Assembly (NCBI GenBank): GCA_963920665.1
Contig: OY987273.1
Span: 8,248,501-8,312,500, forward strand
DNA: 64,000 nucleotides
Direction: 5' to 3'
Source of the DNA: Straminergon stramineum
Taxonomy: Eukaryota; Streptophyta; Bryopsida; Hypnales; Calliergonaceae
Both the position numbers and the translations under genes were made by a program. Below, one piece after another: positions 10,576 to 23,300 of this stretch (position 1 is the first letter of the stretch; every line of letters starts with the position of its first letter). The notes under the pieces are model-generated. The model saw only the letters and a list, made by a program, of their open reading frames with translations. It was not told the DNA's origin and ran no database searches.

Positions 10576-13500
10576 AGTGGGTAATTAAGCTAAGTTTAAT
10601 CTCTAAATTTTCTTTTGAGGTTTTGAGGCTCCAAATGTCAAAGTTATGGACACGTTTTAGAGAGGGATTGGAAGAGTTAGACATTTTTTTGGACAATTAG
10701 AAACATTCTCTTTGATATGTGTCCATAACTTTTTATTGGAGTCTTCCAATCTCAAATCCATTTTTGAAAATGAAATTTGGCTTGATTTCACAAATTTTTA
10801 AAGATCAAAGTTTTTTGGGAAAATTTATTCTACTATGCCCCAAATGAGGTTTTAAATTCTACTTTGAGATTATTTCAAATTATTGTGAAATTTTAGGCTT
10901 GACATTTATTTTTAAATTGCTAAATTTTCAACTTCCTCTTGCCCCCAACTTTATAGTTCAACACATTTCCTGTTCATTCCATTTGTGTTATGTAAATGCA
11001 ACCAGAACAAAATCCATAGGGCTAGCCATTTCTAGCCATGTCAACGTTAAAGGGTTAATACCATAAAGAAAAAATGAGAATAGCTATTTTTGTGCATAAC
11101 ACAAATCACAAAAAATATAAATCAAAATCTACTGTGGTTTGTTCCACAAAAATAGTATACAAACATATGTTGACTATGTATGCAAATTGTAAAGTATTTG
11201 CCATTCTAGTGAAAGAATAAATAAATTTAGAATCTTATATTTTTCAATTTCTGAATTTGAACATTAGATCATGTTGTAAACAAAGTTTTGCACAACTAAT
11301 TTATAATTTATATTTGTGGTTGCAAAAAAATTAAATTGATGATGTCCAAATTTTATTATAGACACTCCATTTTCGTATATAATTATATAATAATTATATA
11401 GAGGTATGGTCAAACTTGAGAAATAATTGAAACCACTAAGAGCCCTTACTTATTGAAATGCAACTATAACATAGTAATTTATCGAGTTACATTGTCGTAG
11501 AAAAAGATGTTGACCATGTTTTTGTAATCAAAATATACGTTGTCCATTTTTTTTCTAATTTCATGAACCCTCAAATGTATTTATACATAGGATTAGTTTT
11601 GGGGATCATGGAGAAGAATTGCACCTCCCAGTCCTTAGTGCTTTTGAATCCTCAATCTATAAGTTTGTGGGAAACAAAAATGAAATATTCCTAAACAATG
11701 GTTACACTTTTTTTTTTAACTCAAGGATTTAAGTTGTTGGAATCAAGTTGACAAAAAACATGTAGAAGTTAGTAATTACTTGAAGATTTAAAATTCAAAA
11801 TAATACCAAGTTTATAGAATTTTATTTGCACCCTACATTTAAGATAAATTATACATTACAAAGAACAATCCAGTTAGAAGACAAGACATGTAGGTGCTAT
11901 GAAATAGAGACTATCATTAATAAGGACTAATTAAAAAGCATTTGTAATTGCTACAAAGGTAGGAGCAAAATTGGAAATGAATAGATGTAGTAGCAATTTA
12001 TTCATCACTGAAATGAACTCAAGGGGAAATTGTTTTTTTGGTTGGACATATCTCTATAGGATTGTTCAAGCACTTCAGTTTGAGGAACTGTACTTCTAGA
12101 ACTTAAGGATTTGAAAAAAATTTCCACTGCTCAAATAATGTGAATGTTAGGGTTTATGATAAGTGAATTCAAGGATTGGATTAAATGAAAATGAGAATAT
12201 ATTATTTTAGGTTTCTTTTATAATTTTCAATTTTTTGTTCTTTATATTCTAGTATGTATTTGGTAAATTTTTGCTTCTTTCTTTACCTTTGGTTAGAATC
12301 ACCTTTCGGCCTAAAGAGCTATCCATTTGCAATTTCATTTTTCATTTGTATGGGGGGTTCTTTTAGTTGATTACCTTTTTTTCTCCTTGGGATCACTATG
12401 ATTTTCATGTTATGTCCTTATGTTTTTTTGCTGAAAGCCTTTTATGAACTTGAGAACCCTTTAATAATCTTATTTTTATTTTTAAACTTCTTTCTTCTTG
12501 ACAAAGAATCTTTGTTTATCTCTTTATGGTGGCGTTGATCACGTTCTCTTTAGATTTGTAAAGCAACTACATATAGCGCTCCACCATAAATAAAAGTGTT
12601 TCATGTATTTATAGAATGGCACTAAGTTTTTAAATTGTCACACCATGCAATTTCAATTATGACATCATGGTGCCTCTAGAACATCATTGATTTCAATCAC
12701 ATAGACTCTTATTATACATAAAGGCAATTAGGCATTAATTATATCAATCAATATTTTTCATACCAATGCATGAACATCTATATGAAGGTTATGTCCATAG
12801 TTCTTCAATGTCCTATAACAATATTGATTGCGCCACTAACTTCATTGAAGTGTAATGTAAATTAATTCATTTGTTAGAAGTCTAAAGTTTGAAAAAAGTA
12901 TAAGTATTTGCATTCCATGAAATTATTTTCTTTGCAATGAAGAATATTTTGTAGAGTTCCAATTTTCAAGGTTTATGATTCTTTAATTATTTTTAGTAAT
13001 CAAAATATGAGTACAAAGGAGCATGATTTCATCTCATCATACAAGTAGAAATTGTTTAGTGTACACCAAAATAATTCTTAATGTCTACACAATCTATTTT
13101 GAAAAGTTAAATCATTATAACAAACAATGATTCGAATACTACTAGAATTTCAAATGCATATTACATTGCCATTAGGGAATGATATATGCAAATCACTTGA
13201 CAAATACATATCATTAAATCCTAAACCCTACAAGTATACTATAAATAAATACTACAAATTGAGTTTACATTTCAATGAATAAGAATTATGTAAGTACAGA
13301 AAAACACAGAATTGTAGTACAATTGAAAGATTGAATTCATATCGAATATTCCATGTTGAGTATATGAAGTAGTATTCGTACTCAGAGTAAGAGATGAATT
13401 ACTGTAGCATACAATAATTGTAAATGGATTGCTATATTTCATGTTCACATGAGATTGCTCACAAATGACGGTAAATGAATTAAGGAAAACACTGTAGTAA

Positions 13501-14430
13501 AAAATGTCCCTAAAATGCTAAGCTTTTCACCCCTAAAGTCCCAAGGCCATTTTTCTTTCAAAAACCATTGAAAACTGCTACTTCTATTGCATTCATGTAA
13601 GGAATCAGAAAAAATACTTTTTTCAAAATCTAATCGTAGCATCTTCTACCAAACCTTTCTTGAATCATGTAGTGAAAATTTCATGATATTTGACCAAACG
13701 CATTGAAAGATATTAGCATTCACAGTGAAAGAATTTATTATTTTGAATAAGACGGTCCAATTGCTTGCTAAATAAGAAACTCCATATCGTTCATATCAGT
13801 AATCCAAATGGGATGAATCAAAGCTTCCCAATTAGTCAAAAATATAATCTACAAGAATAAAATAATAAAAAAAAATATTTCAATGTTTTGTAAATTTTGG
13901 ATCGTGCCTGCTCTCCCCATTTTCAGATTATTGTGGCATATCTTTTGCTCCTAACCATTGATTGAAATACAAATTATATTCCCCCAAAGCTAATAAGTTT
14001 TTATATCTTATGAGAAAGTTTCACAAAAAATCACTAACAATTGAGCTCATAGGAACCTACCCGAAATCCATGTTGTCCCTTGTAAGCACATTGGGACTTT
14101 AGGGGTTAAAGAGTACTTCTATACAATCAAGCGATGAACTTCACATAAATTGCATCCCCTAAGAAACTTCGGAGATTCCAAATTTTTCCCCTACAAATCT
14201 GGAATTGTTCACAATCCTAAACTCTAAACCCTAACCCTAAACCCTAAGGCATGAACCCTATAATGCACATAATTAGGATCCCAAACCGTCAAAGGAAGGA
14301 TTTTTTAAGAAACCTAGACACTGGACAAAGTATAAGCAAAGAAGCAATCATTAGGAATCCCCTAGTGATGAGAGTCACATGAACAAAAGTTAAGACAATG
14401 ACATGAATAGCAGATACACTATAAACGAAC
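10576..14430. other. Non-coding spacer between the A and B units, element 1
   Basis: This AT-rich stretch has no credible reading frame. From about 12840 onward it aligns in reverse order and orientation with 43230 down to 42300 in element 3 (for example the blocks with TTCATTTGTTAGAAGTC and GGAGCATGATTTCATC). It is therefore a true part of the element rather than later insertion. The section 10576-12840 is too diverged for me to align securely. Confidence 0.6.
14217..14252. repeat. Interstitial telomere-like repeat (CCCTAAA type)
   Basis: A short run of AAACCCTA and AACCCTA units, the Arabidopsis-type plant telomere word. The homologous place in element 3 (about 42509-42550) carries the reverse complement, so the run belongs to the element rather than marking a chromosome fusion. 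Another degenerate run lies at about 39520-39545. Confidence 0.75.
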
Positions 14431-14431
14431 A

Positions 14432-14640
14432 AATTGTTTTGGTTGGTATTAGCAAAGCCTTTTTTTGGTTGGTATTAGGAAAGACTGTTTTTGGTTGATA
14501 TTAGCAAAGACTTTTTTTGGTTGGTATTAGCGAAAACTTTTTTTGGTTGGTATTAGTAAAGCCTTTTGGTCTAGTATTAGTAAAGCCTTTTTTGGCAGGT
14601 CTTAGTGAAGCCTTTCTGGGCTGGTATTAGAGAAACCCTT
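14432..14640. repeat. Minisatellite of about 8 units, 24-29 bp each
   Basis: Units follow TTTTTTGGTTGGTATTAGCA then AAGCC, with increasing divergence toward the right. Element 3 has three or four units at the matching place (about 42235-42325) in reverse complement. The array therefore predates the separation of the copies and has changed in copy number. Confidence 0.85.
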
Positions 14641-15039
14641 TGGGGGCTGCTTTTGTTCTTCAGCTGCATCTTTATGCCGCAAAGCTGACAAAAAGCGGCA
14701 CATAAAGAGGCATTTAAGTGTTGCCACAGAAAGTGGACCATGAATGTTGTCAGATGCCATGTATTTCCAAAGAATTTGAATTCCCGCACCAATTCCTCCC
14801 CGCCCCTCAATTGGCGGAAGCTCAAGCTCTCTCCCTTGCAACTTTCACGTCGCAACTTTGTTTTGGCTACACAGCTGCGCCATTTGATTGTTCTCATTTT
14901 TTGTTGCTCATCTCTAACCTACAAGACGCTTTAGCATTTTGTTTTCCACATTCCCAATCCACGTTTGTTTCCAATAGGCTTGTTCAGATAGTAGGGACTT
15001 TAAGAAGACGAGTGTGTACATTGACTGCAGTTGCTGGTA
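14641..15039 (+). promoter_or_regulatory. Putative promoter and 5' non-coding exon of gene B
   Basis: This block is GC-richer than its flanks and strongly conserved with the minus strand of 41840-42235 in element 3, although no single reading frame is conserved. It ends GCAGTTGCTG followed by GTAAGT at 15040, a strong donor; element 3 keeps TAGTTGCTA then GTAAGT. The next good acceptor before the gene B start is at about 16661 (GGCTCTAG), which implies a 1.6-kb leader intron. Confidence 0.5.
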
Positions 15040-15283
15040 AGTAGTATTGTGCTTTCACTTCTGATTTGTTCAGTACGCACTACTTCCTATTATTGTTGTA
15101 CCTGACATTCCATTGATTTTTGATTAGTAGTTTCATTAGCAAAACCGTGACACATAGAAATTTGATTGCTATTGTGTCCGATGAGAGTGTTGGTGTTGTG
15201 CATCATTGAGATGGTGAGGAATATGTCTCCCGATATTTTTACCGAAAATTATAGAAGATCCTATATTATATCAATATAGAGTA

Positions 15284-16423
15284 TTTCCTTGAGTTGACGA
15301 TATCAAGAGAACTCAATATATAATTGAGAATAGTGGAGTCCAGGAAAAGATAGAACGGTCTGAATTCCTCAGACTCATCCATCGTATCCTCGAGTCGATG
15401 ATATCAATTTAATTTAGTAATATGTGGGTCTTATCGTCGACACGAGGATAGGACTTAGTTTTATATTCCTACGAATGATATCGATTTTATATTATAAAGG
15501 ATGATATCCGTCTTAATGTGTAATGTTGCAAGGTTTATATTTCAAGAAGTTTTATCGTCGACTCGACAATATTTAAATCTCATAATTTTGGTACCTAGTT
15601 TAATAATTGTAAAATATTTTAGAAAAGTATTTGTCTAATGGTCGTATCGTTGACTCGAGGATAATTCACATTTTCAAGAATAACTTCTATTATCGATAAG
15701 AGTTTATTGGACTCCAAGTTAGATTATAACTAAGGAAGGTTAATATGTTTGTATTCTCAAGAGGATATCGTCGACTCAGTGGTACTCATTTTTACTTCAT
15801 GCATAATCCTTTCATTTTCATTTGTTTTAAAAATTGAGTTTATAAATGATAATATACATGTGTACATTATTCGACTATGTTTTGTTGGTGTTCTTTGGAA
15901 TATCTTTGACACTTTATCTTAGATTTGATGATAGCCTTTATGTCCGTTTAGAGGTATTGTTATCCTCGATTCGATGATATTTATTTTATTTAGGAATACA
16001 TTAGTCTTATTATGTATTTTCTTACGAATGTGAGATTTATATATTCACAATTCATATCTTCTATATATCATAATTGACGATAAGACCTTCATATGATAAT
16101 GTTGGAAGGCTTATATTTTTGGATTTACAGTTGATTATCGTCGAGTCGATGATATGCATTTCTAAATTCCACTGTCACATTGTAGATCGTATATGACTAA
16201 GATTCTGATAATTAATGAAGAGCCATACTCTATGTCACTTAGGAGGAGTGAAAATGTCCCTTACATTATTGGACCAATGATTTTCTGTGTTATGGCTTGA
16301 AGTGTTTTTGAATTTATTACTTCATATGAAAAATACTTTTAGAAATTATTCACGAGGAAACCTTTTGTAGTTACAAATTCTGAGTTAAAGACAATTCTTT
16401 ACTCTATCCTCAGTTCAAGGATG
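15284..16423. repeat. Cluster of ten 19-bp palindromes in the gene B leader intron
   Basis: Sites at 15284-15302, 15385-15403, 15432-15450, 15553-15571, 15645-15663, 15766-15784, 15915-15933, 15961-15979, 16136-16154 and 16405-16423, spaced about 50 to 270 bases. The best match is 15385 (TATCCTCGAGTCGATGATA). They use the same consensus as the A1 introns. The DNA between them is not repeated, so this is neither a tandem array nor CRISPR. Confidence 0.85.
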
Positions 16424-16671
16424 GACATATGTATTTTGTGATTATTCTGTCAACCAATTTGATTTGTGTTATCTACAATTCCAATTGATTATCAGTTTAC
16501 ATCGGTTTCAAGATTAGAATTCTCTTGGAATATGTTCAAAATAGATTGTGTATAATGTATATTTCATATAGTCTTTTGTTTGAAATTGAGTGTGACACAT
16601 TTAGAAGATCATGTGTTGTTATCGTATCTGAGATAATTGTTCTCATTCACCAATTGGCTCTAGCCCGTAGA

Positions 16672-19521
16672 ATGGATATTCACGGACCTAAAGATTTTGC
16701 AAACCCGGTGCCTACATTACACCCTGATGTCTGTACATGTGACAGGATTCCTCGTGCGAAATGGAACTTCAAACCAATCACTCTCCGTAATGAATCAAGG
16801 GACGATGTCGCAAATGCAATCTTACAAAATGTCGACCCAGATGTTGTGGTAGACAGCGATGGAAAGCCTCTTGGTGATGATCGAGTTTCCGTTCAAATTG
16901 CACAGTCCTTGTGTGAGGCAGAAGTCCCAACCGGGTGGATGTGGTCAATTCACTCTTGGTACATCAAGCGAGTTTTTTTCTTTGGTGTCAGTTTGTATGA
17001 CCATGACCAGACGCATATTTACAACACGGCCATGAATGCTACTAATAGAAGAGTTTGTAAAGGGGTTTGATCCTATGAAAGCTTTCAAGAGAGAATAGAG
17101 CTTAATTATCCCAAAAAAGAGATCCTCTTGGTTCCTCAAGCGATCACTGAAGTCTCCACCAAAACTTGTTGCCCAAACAATTGTTTGCAACCTTTTCTGC
17201 GTGGGCAAATTCAAGCCATGCATTCTCAACTCCATGTTAACGATGGGGTATATGCTCGGAAGAAGTATCTTCTTAAGGTGCATAGGTAGGTCCACAAAGA
17301 TCCTGCTGGCAAAGAGTGGATTACCTTGAAAGGAAGGGAAGTGTGTCCCATTGCATGGTGGACCATTCATGGGGTTTCAAAAGCTACCTTTTATAGGTAC
17401 AGAGAAATGGCCAAGGATGGGAAGCAAGCAGAGGTGCATGGGAATTTGGGGTCCAAAAAACCAAGGAAACATACTGTGCAAGCTACTGTGACACTTCGAA
17501 CATTAGTGGTTCCTGAAGCTGACAAAATGACACACAGAACGAGGACACTGGAATTAGGGGAGAAAGTCCCTACAATGGTTTTGCCATCTGCATTTCGCTG
17601 GAGTGATCAATTACCAAAAATCAATGAGGCCAATGCAACTTTAAATTTGCAACCAATTTCTTCAAGTGGCTTGAGCAACATTCGATGTGCTTCTTTCCCA
17701 GAATTTGCTCCAAAAGCACATGGAGACAATTTCGCTCGACGTGGCTTGTGTGATAAATACAAGCAATTGAGGAGCGCATGCACTCCCCTTTCGTACGCAC
17801 AAGAGAGGTAGACCGTTGCTTTGGATACCCACCTTGTGGGCCAAAGGGCCCATAGAGAACTATACTATGCAAATCGGCATATTTCTGAAACATATCCTAA
17901 GAAGATGCTAACCATTATCCATGATAAAATGGATCACTCCAAGACTACTTCTCCACACTTCTCTCACAAGACCAAAGCAATGGATTCCTACATGAAAATA
18001 ATTGTTGCAGTTACGGGTATGATTGCTCATGGGCATGGGGATGTTAGATATGCACACTATGGTTTAGACATTTTTCCAACAAACTCAAATCATACCATTG
18101 GGTCCATTGCAAAGTTGTTGCGTGATGTTGAAGAACCACCAAAGAATTCATCGCGCAAGTTATTCTTTGAAAAGGAGACGCAATCCACATTAACCAAGGT
18201 GATTCTGGTAGAGGCAGATATTTGCTTGGACTCTCTCCTTCCTCCTCCGGAAAAATCAATTCCAGCTCAACCTTTACCACCAATATTGACTTTGCAGTTG
18301 GATAATGCATCAGGGGACAATAAGAATAGATGTGTTTTTGCTTTTTGTTCCCTACTTGTATACAAAGGGATTTTCCGCAAAGTGTACATCAATTTCCTCA
18401 TCGTTGGGCACACTCATGAAGACATTGACGCTCTTTTTGGTCGGTGGAGCACTAAATTGAAGACAAACAACTATCCAACACTTCCGAAACTCATGAAATC
18501 CTTCATGGATTGCGAAACACACCTCGTCATTCCTCATCTCATCAAGGAAGTTCCTGATTTCAAGCGATATGTAGATGGGTATTTGGGCATAGGAGGAGAT
18601 TTTTTGGAAGGTCATTCTAGGTCCTAGCAATTCGAGGTTTACATGGATTCTAGTGGATGGCCTTTGATGGAGTATAAAAATCTATGTACGGACAAGAAAT
18701 GGTTGCGAGAGGACGGCAAAGGAATTCACTTGTGGTCTGAGACTAAAGACGGACGTCCAATACTTCCAAGTAGTGATCCACCACCTCTAATTCTTGAGAA
18801 GATGTGTTCTCTCGATGAGATCAAGAGAGGTTTGAACGGTTTCATTGCACATTGGAGTAGAATGGCAGACAATGACCAATCTGGAGAATTCAGGAGGAAG
18901 AATGGCCCTATAAAAGAGTATTGGAAAGGTGTTCGAGCAACTCTTGATGCACCTCTAGAGCCGCGTGAGACATTACTACATGGATTTTGGTCGGCTTCGA
19001 GGATCATCCATGATGAGGCAGATCGTAGGGAGAAGGATGGTACACTACCTGAAGGGGATGCAGAGGATGCACCCTTTGGTGGACAAAGGCGTGATCGTCC
19101 TCGTGCTTCTTTCCATGTTAATCGCGATACATTCGCAGGTTATTTTGTCATGGTGCGGCCTGCTAACGGTGACTCCAAGCCATTGTGGCTTACTAGAGCC
19201 ATTACAAATCCAAATCCAGATCCAAGGCATATGAATATGATCCACATCCAATATTGGACGCCAGCTTCAGATCGACACATTAACCTAGAAACATATGATG
19301 GATGGGACACAAAAAAAGGGAATGTGTGGCATGAAGATCGAGTAATAACCCCAACATGGTCAAGCATAGACTATATCGTGACTGCTTGGAAGCCACGTAT
19401 GCGAGAGGGGACTTCAGATCCAAGGGTGGCAATTCCAAAGCCACAAATTGACATCATCAAAGCATTAGTGGAAGCCTTCACGGCTAATTCAGATGACGAT
19501 GAGTCTATGGCAGAAGGATGA
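16672..19521 (+). pseudogene. Gene B, putative DUF7869-type transposase (copy 1)
   Basis: One frame of 950 codons from the ATG at 16672 to 19521, interrupted by four stops: TGA at 17068, TAG at 17287, TAG at 17809 and TAG at 18625. The diverged copy begins at the equivalent ATG. Near residue 170 is a Cys cluster (KTCCPNNCLQPF). Around 225-260 is a WWTIHGVSKATFYRYRE block resembling a helical DNA-binding segment, followed by HGNLGSKKPRK. The core has IIHDKMDHSKT (Asp418 and Asp421), MIAHGHGD, LQLDNASGDNKNR (from about 540) and GHTHEDIDALFGRWS (from about 579). Asp-rich blocks of the form 'DN..xNKN' and 'GH..xDxDxxFG' recall the DUF7869 family, often seen in transposon-like plant genes; an RNase H fold is inference. 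It is the element's best transposase candidate. The end is acidic (DDDESMAEG). Confidence 0.6.
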
Positions 19522-20042
19522 ATAGTATATAGGTATATAAGTAGTTTTTGTTGTAGGGTGTGAAGTGGCATGGACTTTGCATTTACATGTTTTGAGATGT
19601 TTGCAGAAATATATTTTGTTGATTTTATTAGGGTAGTTTGATTGTATTACAATTGTTGATTTCTATTAATAGTATATTTTAACTTCTTATTTTTCTCGAA
19701 TGTTCTGCATTAAGTGTATTCATTTGAATTTTTTTGTAATAAACATGTTGTAGATGTTAAAGTTTGGTATCAACAACCTAAAGATTAGTCCTTTCGTAGA
19801 TGCACCTCTCAATTTCAAGAAATGTCGCAATTGATGACATCTTGCATGATTTAAAGTGTATATTTTTAATGAAGTAAAAATGTTCAAAAGATGAATGCGG
19901 CTTCTTCCTACTATTTATAGCAATAATTAAATTAATTAAAAAATTACTTGGACATTTTTAAGTCTCAATTTTTTGAATTGTCTCAATTTAATGAACTCTT
20001 TTGTTTTTCAAATATAGAAGTGAATTAAAATGTGACTGTAGC
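19522..20042. other. 3' flank of gene B inside element 1
   Basis: AT-rich and without a gene. It contains AATAAA-like signals near 19738 (GTAATAAACATG) that could serve polyadenylation. An internal near-copy of the terminal word (GTCTCAATTTAATGAA) lies at about 19987-20003, some 55 bases inside the terminus, giving a subterminal direct repeat. Confidence 0.45.
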
Positions 20043-20067
20043 TTGTCTCAATTTAACGAATAAGACC
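20043..20067. repeat. Element terminal repeat, gene B side
   Basis: A 25-base sequence starting TTGTCTCAATTTAACG and ending AATAAGACC. The same sequence, differing at one or two bases, lies beyond the 3' end of A3 at 36117-36141 and 56236-56260, and similarity stops at its last base in all three places. Because gene B and A3 point in opposite directions within the element, equal outward-reading copies beyond both genes are terminal inverted repeats. Confidence 0.65.
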
Positions 20068-20169
20068 TTCTTCTTTCTTAATATCTACATTGTATTAATT
20101 CACCTAAACAAGATTGGGTCCATTGCTAACTCATAAAGCATCGTATACAAGCACAATGTAGGCAATTCC

Positions 20170-20369
20170 NNNNNNNNNNNNNNNNNNNNNNNNNNNNNNN
20201 NNNNNNNNNNNNNNNNNNNNNNNNNNNNNNNNNNNNNNNNNNNNNNNNNNNNNNNNNNNNNNNNNNNNNNNNNNNNNNNNNNNNNNNNNNNNNNNNNNNN
20301 NNNNNNNNNNNNNNNNNNNNNNNNNNNNNNNNNNNNNNNNNNNNNNNNNNNNNNNNNNNNNNNNNNNNN
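20170..20369. other. Assembly gap of exactly 200 N
   Basis: The sequence is unknown here. The round size suggests a placeholder rather than a measured length. The left end and first exon of the hAT element probably fall in or next to it. Confidence 0.95.
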
Positions 20370-23300
20370 TTATTGTGTCCCTTGCTTGGTAATGCATAGT
20401 TCAGTGGATGGGGGGGCTTTGTTTTGCAAGGCTTTTTACGACTAATTTTATTGATATTGTGAACATTGTTACATTATAGGTTTATGATTAAAAACATTTT
20501 TTGGTTTTTAAATATAGCTAAAAAGTAAGATTGTCACTATAGGGCCCAAACCGACCGGGGATTTTTCTCCTTGGTATAGTGTGACACCGGACAATAAGGT
20601 ACAATGTAGGCTTTGCAAGGTGGTTATGACCAAAAAGCCTTGCCGTATGTTGAGCCATTTAGGGTATTCCGGTCCAAATGGTGTACGCGATACAGGAATA
20701 AGGAATTGTCCGCGATTGACGACAGTAGTCCGTGCTGCATTTCTTCGTTGCGAAGGAATTTTTCCAAAAAGTGTTGTAACCGATAATGTAGATGGCAACC
20801 CTGCACCTATGGACCCCCAAGAATTGTTGATCGGAAGGGGTGTATCGCAGTCAATCCACGAAGACTCGTCTCCAACATCAAGAGAAGTAGTATTTGCAAG
20901 AACTAAAGAAACTTTCACCACAGAAGCTTCTGATGATCATGAAACCCCAAAGGCATCAAGTTCTAGGCCTCATAAACAAAGCAGCTTAGTGAGTGGATTT
21001 GAAGAGGGTCATAAACACAAATTGCATTCTGTGTGGGCGAATCTTTTTTATACGGCAAATATACCATTTTCCGTGGCTCGAAATGTAGCTTTTAAAGAAG
21101 TAGTGAAGCAAACGGTTGCATTCGGTAGACCATACACTCCTCCATCGTACCACGAGCTTCGTTACAAATTGTTGAACGAGGCAAAGACCAACATTCAAAC
21201 ATAGTTGCTTACACGGACTGAAGACAGCATTTGAAAATTGGGAGCAACTGTGTCTATTGATGGATGGAGCTCTATGACCACGCGTCCTTTGATCAATGCC
21301 ATGCTTGTATCATCCGCTGGTGAAGAATTTCTTGGATCAGTAGATACAAGTGGTTGTGAAAAGAATGGAGTGTATTTGACAGCAGTGTTGGAAAAATTCA
21401 TTGAACAAGTGGGGCCCAAGAACCTCGTGTTAGTAACCACAGATAACGCCCCTATGAATTCATCCGCATGGAATATGATATCTAAAAAGTATCCTCATAT
21501 TTTTTACCAAGGGTGTGTGGTTCATGCGTTGAATTTGTTGCTCAAGGATTGGGGGTCAAAGGATTGGATTGCTGAAAAATTGAATGAAGGAATACTTGTA
21601 GCCAAATTTATCAAAAGGAGACATATGCCGCTTGCTCTATTACGAAAGGATTCGCCAAATCTTGGTTTATTGATGCCGGGGGATACAAGATTTGCCTCTC
21701 AATTTATCATGATGGTGCGTTTGATAAAATTGAGAGGACCATTGGAACAAATGGTGGTGGATCCACAATGGACAGAGTACATACGTACGCTCAAGAGGAA
21801 ACGTGGAGCCAAAGTCAACCCAAGAAACCTCGCAGCAGCAGTGAAAAGAATTGTTCTTGATGATCATTTTTGGAACTGTTCTATCAATTATGTGGAGATG
21901 GTTGAACCAATTATATGTGCACTCCGTGATTTGGATTCGAAATCACCATGTATGGGGAAGGTGTTGCATATTATGAGGAAATTAGAAAAGCATGTGTATG
22001 GATTAGAAAGTCCGCCATTTTGTTTGGAAGAGAGCAAGGTAATTCCATTGATACAGTCCTTTCATGTGCGAAGGGAAATGGTAGCTAATGATCTCCAATC
22101 TGCCACAGCTCTCTTGAATCCATACCTTCTATACGACAAAGAACTAGCCAATGATGCAGATGCAATGTCAACATGTAAGCGTGTTTTGGAGAAAATATGT
22201 AAACCGGATGAGTACACAACAGTGGTTCGGGAATTCGTGGCTTTTCGACATAAGAAACCTCCATTCCACAATATGTTGAATCCGGGAGAACAAATGTTGT
22301 CAGCACATGCTTGGTGGGATTTTGAAGGTGCTTGTGGCAAGTTCATAGCTCCATTAGCAAAGAGGATATTGGCTCAACCGGTGTCATCATCTTCATGTGA
22401 ACGGAATTGGAGCAGCTATTCTTTTGTTCACAACAAATCGCGAAACAAATTGAAGCTAGAGAGAGCAGTGGATTTGGTGTATGTGTATACTAATTCCAAA
22501 GTCCTAAACGCATCAAAAGAAAAAGATGAAAAAAAATGGTACGACGATAACATAGAGACAGTGGAGTCGGAGGATTCGGATAGGCTGATGATCGAAGATG
22601 ATAATGAGAATGATGACGAGGATTTGGAAAGGGCCTTTAAAGTAGTAAATGGCGAGGATGACTTGTGTTGTGCAGCACCTTCAGAAGATGAAGACGCTAT
22701 GGAAGACATTCCCAATTTGGTCGATGATACGTATCATAATCGTAATGACCGCTATGCTAATGTTGAAGGCAATGCGAACGATTTGTATGATTTTTTAGAA
22801 GATGAGGACGAAGTAGGGGTAGAGGAGAAACTACCTTCAATAGCAGCATATTGCGACGGAATTGCATACATGAGTAGCGAAACTGTTCTATCGAAAAAGG
22901 GAGTTGTTATTGTTGAGGAGGCGGAAATGAATGGGGATGCTTTTGGCAATGCCAAAACAGATGAAGACGTTCAAATTTCGAAATCTCGATCTGTGGCACT
23001 AGATATGGTAGAAGAAAATGTCGAAGAAAATGATAGAAAAGGACACAAGGTCAGTGAGTTGGACGTCCCAAAAAATGTGGGCCAAAACAGTGGCGACAAG
23101 GGTGAATCAAATATTGAGGTACAGAAGAAGAGTGCTTCAACCAAGATGGCATTCGCAAAATCAAGTATTGTGGACAATGATAAAGGAAAGGAGTCAATGA
23201 AGTCAATTTCTGAGGTACAGAGATCTAGCGCTCTTCCACCAATAGCGTTGAAGCCAACTATCACAAGATTAGAGGGTTTTCAAAGCTTTGGGTATGGAAA

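Larger units (their letters stand above)
1..20067. mobile_element. Element 1: large two-unit DNA transposon-like element (left end off window)
   Basis: This is the most complete copy of a repeated element. From left to right it holds A3, A2 and A1 on the minus strand, then a long non-coding spacer, then gene B on the plus strand, ending in a terminal repeat at 20043-20067. The left half (1 to about 10575) reappears inverted at 25040-35740. The spacer (about 12840-15130) reappears inverted at about 41680-43230. The element must be more than 20 kb, because the A3-side terminus lies about 400 to 450 bases beyond A3 in the other copies and so falls outside the window. A cut-and-paste element encoding its own transposase (gene B) fits the layout. 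No target-site duplication can be checked because one end is missing. All genes carry stops, so this copy looks inactive. Confidence 0.7.

Noticed and set aside
14217..14252. Ancient chromosome-end fusion
   Set aside because: The same run lies at the matching position of element 3, so it belongs to the transposon.
15284..16423. CRISPR-like array
   Set aside because: Spacing is irregular (about 50 to 270 bases), the repeats are palindromes with variants, and the genome is eukaryotic.
16525..16671. Upstream extension of gene B to an ATG at 16525
   Set aside because: The diverged copy aligns only from the ATG at 16672, and a good acceptor lies just before that start.
20131..20397. Open frame of 88 codons across the N gap
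   Set aside because: Nearly all of it is unknown bases; it is an artefact of the gap.
22428..23264. Ser/Phe-rich antisense frames opposite the hAT tail
   Set aside because: They mirror Glu/Asp/Lys-rich codons of the sense strand (TCT/TTC on the other strand) and carry no motif.
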